Notes under the pieces: generated by a model
Databases searched by the model: none
The model's input: the letters and a program-made list of their open reading frames with translations, nothing else
What the model was told of the DNA's origin: nothing
Shown here: piece after piece, positions 27,000 to 32,178 of the stretch
Numbering within the stretch: the first letter of the stretch is position 1
Layout of the letters: each line of letters begins with the position of its first letter
Position numbers and translations under genes: made by a program
DNA from: CAIVSN01 sp031539165
Lineage (GTDB): Bacteria > Patescibacteriota > Gracilibacteria > BD1-5 > UBA2023
Length of the DNA: 32,178 bases
Reading direction: 5' to 3'
Assembly: GCA_031539165.1 (NCBI GenBank)
Contig: JAVKLK010000004.1
Coordinates: 1 to 32,178 of the forward strand

Positions 27000-29621
27000 T
27001 TACCCACTACAACTTACACAGTCTTCTTTGGCCTCAAGAGAGAGCGATCGTACATAGTACACGGTCTTAATCCCCTGATTCCATGCCTTGAAGTAGTAGT
27101 CTGAGAGGTCTTTTGGAGTAACTCGAGCTGGATCAATCATCCATTCAAAGCTAATAGACTGATCTACCCACTTGTATACCGTGGAAATCATGTCAATTAC
27201 ATCGTTCATATCCATATTTACATACTCTTTGTAGAGCCAGAAATTCTTGGCATCAAGCTTCGGAGCAATACGAATCGTTGGAGAAGCAAGGTTTGTTTCA
27301 ACAAAGTATTTCTTGTAAATCGGGAGGAGTGCTGCCGTCGTACCAACAACCCCGGCAGTGGAAGTGTTTGGTGCAGGTCCAGTCGTATATCCAAATCGGA
27401 CACCATCCTGTTTCATGCGGGCAAACAACCCCTTCCAGTCAAGATGTGTATGTTGTTTCTGGGCTTCAAATTCATCGGCATTTCTTCCAAGAAGAAGTCC
27501 TTTATCGTACTCTGACCCCTTGTACAGTTCAAAGGTTCCTCGCTCTTTCGCCAAATCAATAGAGGCTTGGTAGGTATAGTAGGTGTAGAGCTCGAAGAGT
27601 TCATCCACATGCTTACGAGCCTCGGCACTATCATAGGCGTATCCATTTGTAGCAAGATATTCAGCAAGACCGAGATACCCAAGCGCTACTGAACGGTATC
27701 GCTGAGCGGTTCGAGCCGCTGCCTTAACTGGGAAGTGGTTGAGAATGATGATGTTATCAAGTATTCGCATTACTACCGGGAATACTTTCTTAATTTCTTC
27801 TTCCGTATTTACCTTAGCGATATTGATGGACGAGAGATTACAAGTAACAACGTCTCCTGGCTCATACTTAATTACAATCTTTCCGTCTTCAATGGTTTCC
27901 TCCACAAATTTACACGGAGATGTATTCTGACAAATCTCGGTACAAAGTTGAGTCGAATAAACATTTCCCGCATGTTTGTTTGGATTCAAACGATTTACGG
28001 TATCTCGGAAGAATACATACGGCATCCCCGTCTCTACCGTGGTTTTGAGGAATGTTTTGTAGAGATCCTTCGCTTTTACCACTTTGCGCATGACCAAGCG
28101 GTCATCCTGCTCAAGCTGAAGGTACATCGCCTCGAATTCTTCACAGAAGGTATCCTGAAGCTTCTTGTCATAGAGTTTCCCGATTTCGTACGGATCAAAT
28201 AATGTCCAATCCCCATCTTCCTGAACTCGTCGCATGAATATGTCTGGAATCGTAACCGCAGGGAAAATATCAAATGCCTTAGAACGAACATCTCCCGTTT
28301 CTGTCTGGAGTTCAAGGAAGTCATAGATATCACGATGCCATATATCCAAGGTTACTGATACAGCACCAAGTCTCTGGCCGAGTTGATTTACTGCCACAGC
28401 GGTATCATTGATAACTTTTATCCAAGGATTTACTCCTCCTGCCGCACCACGAATTCCTCGAATTTCGGCTCCTTGAGCACGAATATTTCCTAGGTAAACT
28501 CCCAGTCCTCCTCCAAACTTAGAAATCTGAGCGATATCCTCTATCGCATGGTAGATAGCTCGAAGATCATCGTCTACGTTTATTTTGAAACAGCTTGAAA
28601 GCTGGTGCCAGTTTGTACGAGGATTGTTGAGTGCCGGAGTTGCAAGGGAGATTTTTTGCTGTGAACAGTACTCATACACCTTCAGCGCAAAATCAAGTCG
28701 AGTCTCTGCAGGTTCTGGAATTGCATAAAAAAGCGCAACAGACATGTAGAGTTCCTGTGGAAGCTCGTGTACTACCTTATTTGGATTCAAAAGATAGCGC
28801 TTGGAGAGAGAAAGAACCGTTGTGTATCCATAACTCATATCAGTCTCTCGAGAGAGATAAGCTCCAACCTTACGGATATCGTCCTCTGAATAGTACTCGA
28901 AGAATTTCTTATAGTAGTACCCCTTCTCCACATAGTCTTTGAAGAAAGCGAGGTAGCTCTCTGGAGTATACAGACCTTTCATGTCCATATTTCGATTTTT
29001 GCAGGCCTGCTTGTAGAGATTCATCAATGCGAATCTTCCAGCAACATGCTCCCATGCAATATTCTCTACACTCACCAAGTCGATACAAGTCTTCGTAAGA
29101 AGTTTCATGATATCGGAGGTTTTGATATCCTCTACGAGATTCTTCTTGAATGCTTCCATGAGAGCATCGAACGTACATTTCTCCTCGTATCCTTGAACAG
29201 CAATCTTAAAGATTGAAGCAATCTTTTCCGCATCAAAGTACTCTTTGGCTCCGTTCGATTTGGTTACTTTGAGTTTGTTTTTTTCAAACTGTTCTACGAG
29301 TTTTTCTTGCTTCTCTTCTCGTCGCTCCTGTTGAGCAGCACGATAAATAATATACTCCTTGGCAATCTCAAACTTATTAAACTTCATGAGATTTCGCTCC
29401 ACGATATCCTGAATGTCTTCAACAGAAGGAATGCGGTTCACAAACACTTCTCCATAGACATGCTCAAGATCTTTTACAATGAAGTCAGTAATAACCGGGA
29501 CAAAAGACTTATCTGTCTCCCCCACTGATTCAGCTGCGAGAAGAACTGCCTTTTCGATTCTTGTACGATCAAAATCAATAATCTCGCCATCACGACGTCT
29601 GACTTGTGTAAGTTGGGGCAT
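27000..29621 (-). CDS. nrdA: Class I ribonucleotide reductase large subunit (R1)
   Basis: 873 aa, no TGA at all, the longest uninterrupted frame in the window. Two ATP-cone regulatory domains lie at the N-terminus (RRRDGEIIDFDRTRIEKAV and KVTKSNGAKEYFDAEKI), then the ten-stranded barrel: LSSCFKI, GGGLGVYLGNIRAQGAEIRG, CNLSSIN (thiyl-site region), STAGVVGTTAALLPIY and the C-terminal DCVSCSG with redox cysteines. It reduces ribonucleotides to deoxyribonucleotides with NrdB. Two ATP-cones imply allosteric control by ATP/dATP. First gene of the dNTP operon, under NrdR-like boxes. Stop TAA. Confidence 0.97.
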   Translation of the reverse strand: MPQLTQVRRRDGEIIDFDRTRIEKAVLLAAESVGETDKSFVPVITDFIVKDLEHVYGEVFVNRIPSVEDIQDIVERNLMKFNKFEIAKEYIIYRAAQQERREEKQEKLVEQFEKNKLKVTKSNGAKEYFDAEKIASIFKIAVQGYEEKCTFDALMEAFKKNLVEDIKTSDIMKLLTKTCIDLVSVENIAWEHVAGRFALMNLYKQACKNRNMDMKGLYTPESYLAFFKDYVEKGYYYKKFFEYYSEDDIRKVGAYLSRETDMSYGYTTVLSLSKRYLLNPNKVVHELPQELYMSVALFYAIPEPAETRLDFALKVYEYCSQQKISLATPALNNPRTNWHQLSSCFKINVDDDLRAIYHAIEDIAQISKFGGGLGVYLGNIRAQGAEIRGIRGAAGGVNPWIKVINDTAVAVNQLGQRLGAVSVTLDIWHRDIYDFLELQTETGDVRSKAFDIFPAVTIPDIFMRRVQEDGDWTLFDPYEIGKLYDKKLQDTFCEEFEAMYLQLEQDDRLVMRKVVKAKDLYKTFLKTTVETGMPYVFFRDTVNRLNPNKHAGNVYSTQLCTEICQNTSPCKFVEETIEDGKIVIKYEPGDVVTCNLSSINIAKVNTEEEIKKVFPVVMRILDNIIILNHFPVKAAARTAQRYRSVALGYLGLAEYLATNGYAYDSAEARKHVDELFELYTYYTYQASIDLAKERGTFELYKGSEYDKGLLLGRNADEFEAQKQHTHLDWKGLFARMKQDGVRFGYTTGPAPNTSTAGVVGTTAALLPIYKKYFVETNLASPTIRIAPKLDAKNFWLYKEYVNMDMNDVIDMISTVYKWVDQSISFEWMIDPARVTPKDLSDYYFKAWNQGIKTVYYVRSLSLEAKEDCVSCSG

Positions 29622-29697
29622 ACAATACGGGTGAAAAATTAACCGAAAATAGCTCTGGAACGGGAACTCTTTTGGTATGGAAGAGTTTTGGTTCTAA

Positions 29698-29713
29698 ACA
29701 CTATATTTTGTGG
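29698..29713 (-). promoter_or_regulatory. NrdR-box-like site, proximal
   Basis: Minus strand CCACAAAATATAGTGT matches the NrdR consensus (acaCwAtATaTwGtgt) at 14 of 16 positions. It lies 76 bp upstream of the nrdA ATG and its start is 33 bp from the distal box. Confidence 0.75.
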
Positions 29714-29719
29714 GTCATA

Positions 29720-29747
29720 TATTTATCCCAACACTAGATATTGTCAA
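29720..29747 (-). promoter_or_regulatory. Promoter of the nrdA operon
   Basis: Minus strand: -35 TTGACA (29742-29747), 16-bp spacer, -10 TAAATA (29720-29725). The -35 overlaps the distal NrdR-like box and the -10 lies between the two boxes, so NrdR binding would block transcription. Confidence 0.65.
29731..29746 (-). promoter_or_regulatory. NrdR-box-like site, distal
   Basis: Minus strand TGACAATATCTAGTGT matches the NrdR consensus at 13 of 16 positions. Paired with the proximal box about three helical turns away, the usual tandem layout for NrdR. Confidence 0.7.
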
Positions 29748-29857
29748 AACAAAATTAAAAAAATTGTTCAATAATTCGAAAAAATTGCATAGCAAAGCGC
29801 TTTCGTATACTACAAGAGAAATGCCAGATTTTCGAAGTATTCTTTTCTTCCTTGCTT

Positions 29858-30082
29858 ATGGAAAATCGTATCGAATGAATTGGGGCCCTAGGAATCGAAT
29901 GGCAGACCGCCTTTCTTGCTTGGGTAAATCCAAGACTTCAAAGTTTCCTTGAAGTCTATCAAGCAAAAAATATCAAAGTGGAGCTCATACCAGACCTCAT
30001 GCAGGTGCAAATTCTGGATTTTCTCATCATCACACTCGGAGTGTGTCTTGGAATCTGGCTCCTTCTTCGGAAACTTATGTAG
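29858..30082 (+). CDS. Small membrane protein
   Basis: 74 aa with one TGA read as Gly (MENRIEGIGALGIEWQ). A C-terminal membrane helix at about residues 50-70 (ILDFLIITLGVCLGIWLLL) is followed by a basic end. Family unknown. It is the only plus-strand gene between 17.3 and 32 kb, and its last 8 bp overlap the end of the convergent rluD-like gene. A possible -10 TATACT lies at 29806-29811. Stop TAG. Confidence 0.55.
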
Positions 30083-31040
30083 AAGAATCCTTCAGGAATG
30101 TGAAACCAAAACGCGGTAAATCAGGCATTAACGGCCCCTCAAACGCATATTCTTTGCCCCAGAGCACAAACTGAAGCCTCCATGCATGAAGCCATTGACG
30201 AGTAAGTCCCTGTTTCTCTCGGTAGTCTTGATTTACCCCCTCTCTCCCGTACACCGCATCTCCGATAATAGGATAGCCTATCGATGAAAGATGCACTCGT
30301 ATTTGATGGGTTCTCCCTGTTAATAGGTCTACTTCTACGAGAGTAAGTCAATTCCAACGTTCTCGGACATAGACTCGAGTCTGAGCCAAACGAGGGGCAA
30401 CCGGATTTTGAGCGGTCATACGCTTTCTATCATTGGGATCTCTTCAAATATAGGATTCTATGAAAAGTTCCTCCTCTGGAATTGTGCCAATTACAACAGC
30501 AAGATAGCGCTTTGATATCGTGCGCTTTTCGATTTTTCGTTGAATGGCACGCATCGTTTTGTCATCTTTCCCAATCAAGAGAAGTCCGCTTGTATCCTTA
30601 TCAAGACGATGGATAATTCCAGGACGCTCGACTCAATTTATCACAGAAAGTGCTCCAAAATGATGGAGCAATCCATTTACCAAAGTTCCCGACTTCCCTC
30701 CTTCACCCGGAACAGGATGAACATTCATTCCTGCGGGTTTATTTACTACCGCAAATCAAGGACCATCGTATACGATGTGTAAGTGGAGATCTTCTGCTTC
30801 AAATTTCCCCTGTTCCACTCTCCAGCAAATTTGTATCGTATCCTTGAGGTAGACTTTTGCATTTTTCTTGACCACAATCCCATTCACTGAAACATCTCCA
30901 GCATCAAGAAGTTTCTGGAGATAGGATCGACTTGTATGAGCAAAAAGAGCCGACAGATACGTGTCGACTCTTCGAGTTTCTCTTGTACCGATATAAACAG
31001 AGAGTTCTGTTATCGATCTAATTGATGAGGGTACGTCCAT
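30075..31040 (-). CDS. RluA/RluD-family 23S rRNA pseudouridine synthase
   Basis: 321 aa with four TGAs read as Gly. N-terminal S4 RNA-binding domain at about residues 20-75 (RVDTYLSALF...LDAGDVSVNGIVV). Catalytic domain: VYDGPGFAVVNKPAGMNVHP (Gly after GP is TGA), GIIHRLDKDTSGLLLIGK (catalytic Asp147), RTHQIRVHLSSIGYPIIGDAVYG. S4 domain, motifs and length fit RluD/RluC, which modify uridines in 23S rRNA; which member is not decidable. I chose the ATG at 31040, which overlaps the end of ndk by 23 nt and suggests coupling; longer starts would overlap ndk more. Stop TAA. Confidence 0.9.
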
Positions 31041-31455
31041 AGTTGAACAATTCATCTTCATTAAAGAAACGTGCAACTTCAACTGCAGCCGTCTCATCTG
31101 AGTCAGATGAGTGAATCAAATTATTATCGATGGATTTTGCATAGTCTCCTCGAATGGTTCCAGGAACCCATTCTGCCTCAGCTGTAAGCCCACACATCTT
31201 GCGAACTACGGCAACTGCATCGTGTCCCTCAATAGCAAGAGCTACAATTGGTCCACAAGTCATGAATGAAACAATCGCTGGATAGAATGGCTTGGTAGTC
31301 ATGTGTGAGTAGTGCTCATCACAGAGCTCTTTGCTCATGTTCATCATCTTAAGTCCAGCTATCTTGAGCCCCTTTTGCTCAAATCGAGCAATGAGAGTAC
31401 CAATGAGAAATCGCTGGATAGTATCCGGCTTGAGAAGTACGAGTGTTCGTGACAT
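31018..31455 (-). CDS. ndk: Nucleoside diphosphate kinase
   Basis: 145 aa, no TGA. Starts TLVLLKPDTIQR, with the phosphate-binding and active-site block NLIHSSDSDETA (His115 is the phosphorylated residue; Ser replaces the more common Gly after it). It converts NDPs and dNDPs to triphosphates, the last step after ribonucleotide reductase, fitting the dNTP genes nearby. Stop TAG. The 127 bp upstream (31456-31582) hold only a weak candidate promoter (TTGCCT, 16 bp, TAGGAT). Confidence 0.97.
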   Translation of the reverse strand: MSRTLVLLKPDTIQRFLIGTLIARFEQKGLKIAGLKMMNMSKELCDEHYSHMTTKPFYPAIVSFMTCGPIVALAIEGHDAVAVVRKMCGLTAEAEWVPGTIRGDYAKSIDNNLIHSSDSDETAAVEVARFFNEDELFNYGRTLIN

Positions 31456-31582
31456 GCGAAAAAAGACAAAAATTAATTTGGCGTATCCTACAAAGAGTTA
31501 CAGAAAAGGCAAGTTTAGGTGATGAGTTCTTGAGATAGGAGACAACGGAAGTCTGGGAATTCGTCTTTGGCACTTATCTTAA

Positions 31583-32178
31583 TTATTTTCCATACCGCAT
31601 TTGCACAATAAGCTGATTTCCTGAGCTTCCTCATGAACCATTTCCTCGGGTAGTGCAAATCCAGTTTCCACTATCTGCTACAACTGTATTTGCTGCACAA
31701 ATACCACTTCCATCCCCCATATGAAAAACAAGATTTCCACCAGCTCCGGGTGAAGGATAACTTGAAGCATAGTATCCCCATTCATTTCCAACTCAGGTAT
31801 ACGTAGTCCATGTAGTTCAACCATCTTGAGTCGTCCAGTATGTTGAATTATAGTTGTTACCATTTCAGCTATAATTCGTAAAAGTATTTGCGTTTCTCTG
31901 AAGCACCAGACGATAATTAGAATTATATCCTATAAGACAAAGGTACGTGTTTGGACTTAGATTCGCTTTAGCATCAGCCGGAGAAGAAGCAAGGGTTCAG
32001 AGTGTACAAATATTTTGATACCCAATAGGAGTCGGTCCACTCGACACACTCGCACTACTCCCCCCACTCGTATAGTTTGTTACCAGTTGGGTGATAACAG
32101 ACCCAGTGATAGTAAGAGCTGCTCCAGTAGAGGAAGCTCCAGAAGCAGAGGTAGGAAGAAGAGCGGTGTATCCAGAAC
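31583..32178 (-). CDS. Secreted or surface-type protein, 5' end beyond the window
   Basis: At least 197 codons to a TAA at 31583-31585, open to the window edge, with five TGAs read as Gly. The visible part is rich in Ser, Thr, Gly, Asn and Tyr (TNYSGNGNNYNSTYWTTQDGGTTW) and has four Cys (ICTL, YLCLIG, GICAAN, WICTTR). No cytoplasmic enzyme motif. Composition resembles the exported pilus-region proteins at the left end, so it may be a pilin-like or surface protein. N-terminal signal not visible. Confidence 0.65.

Noticed and set aside
1121..32178. Widespread pseudogenes, because most genes look broken by stops
   Set aside because: Only TGA breaks them, TAA and TAG do not (except 23265), and TGAs coincide with conserved glycines in independent families.
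1121..32178. UGA read as tryptophan (code 4) or selenocysteine
   Set aside because: The family-conserved residue at these sites is Gly (DHFR GIG, RecJ VDCG, prepilin -1), not Trp or Cys, and no SECIS-type hairpins are apparent.
1..32178. CRISPR arrays, insertion sequences, rRNA genes
   Set aside because: No regularly spaced repeats, transposase motifs or rRNA-like sequences were seen.

Overview
The window reads as chromosome from a Candidate Phyla Radiation (Patescibacteria) bacterium that decodes UGA as glycine (genetic code 25, known from Absconditabacteria/SR1 and Gracilibacteria). Under the standard code nearly every long gene is broken. With UGA read as Gly, 31 intact or nearly intact genes appear. 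I count about 74 in-frame TGA codons, and every gene then ends in TAA or TAG. Many TGAs fall on glycines that are near-invariant in the family: prepilin cleavage Gly, RecJ VDCG and VAGR, DHFR GIG, SpoIIE AGH, Xer GKGGK, and the ValS Gly shortly before LWxPGTDHAG. No tRNA-Gly(UCA) is in the window, so it must lie elsewhere. All CDS coordinates here use this code.

Layout, left to right. (1) 49-11151 is a type IV pilus region. It holds a major-pilin-like prepilin on the minus strand; a tight plus-strand operon pilB - SpoIIE-type phosphatase with flanking helical repeats - pilC - pilT; a second prepilin; a secreted protein; three minor pilin-like genes; and a small membrane protein. (2) 11160-13520 holds recJ and a four-tRNA operon (Gly-UCC, Ile-GAU, Pro-UGG, Glu-UUC) with a strong promoter and terminator. 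(3) 13596-18170 is an accessory stretch: a calcium-repeat lipoprotein with 16 TGA codons, a methyltransferase divergent from an Mrr-like nuclease, a perfect 16-bp inverted repeat with a 6-bp centre that looks like a dif site, a single Xer recombinase just downstream, and a convergent AbiEi-like protein. (4) 18168-22712 holds a large membrane protein and valS. (5) 22797-29621 is a minus-strand dNTP cluster (nrdA, nrdB, unknown, thyA, folA, then a gene split by TAA) headed by tandem NrdR-box-like sites. (6) 29858-32178 holds a small membrane protein, rluD-like, ndk, and a partial secreted or surface-type protein.

Gene direction is mostly plus left of about 16 kb. From 17.3 kb rightward it is almost wholly minus. 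The switch falls at the dif/xer locus, which suggests the replication terminus. The dNTP genes (ribonucleotide reductase, thymidylate synthase, DHFR, ndk) show the organism can make its own deoxynucleotides. The pilus genes give it an attachment or retraction machine, consistent with an episymbiotic or predatory habit in this lineage, although lifestyle cannot be read from this window.
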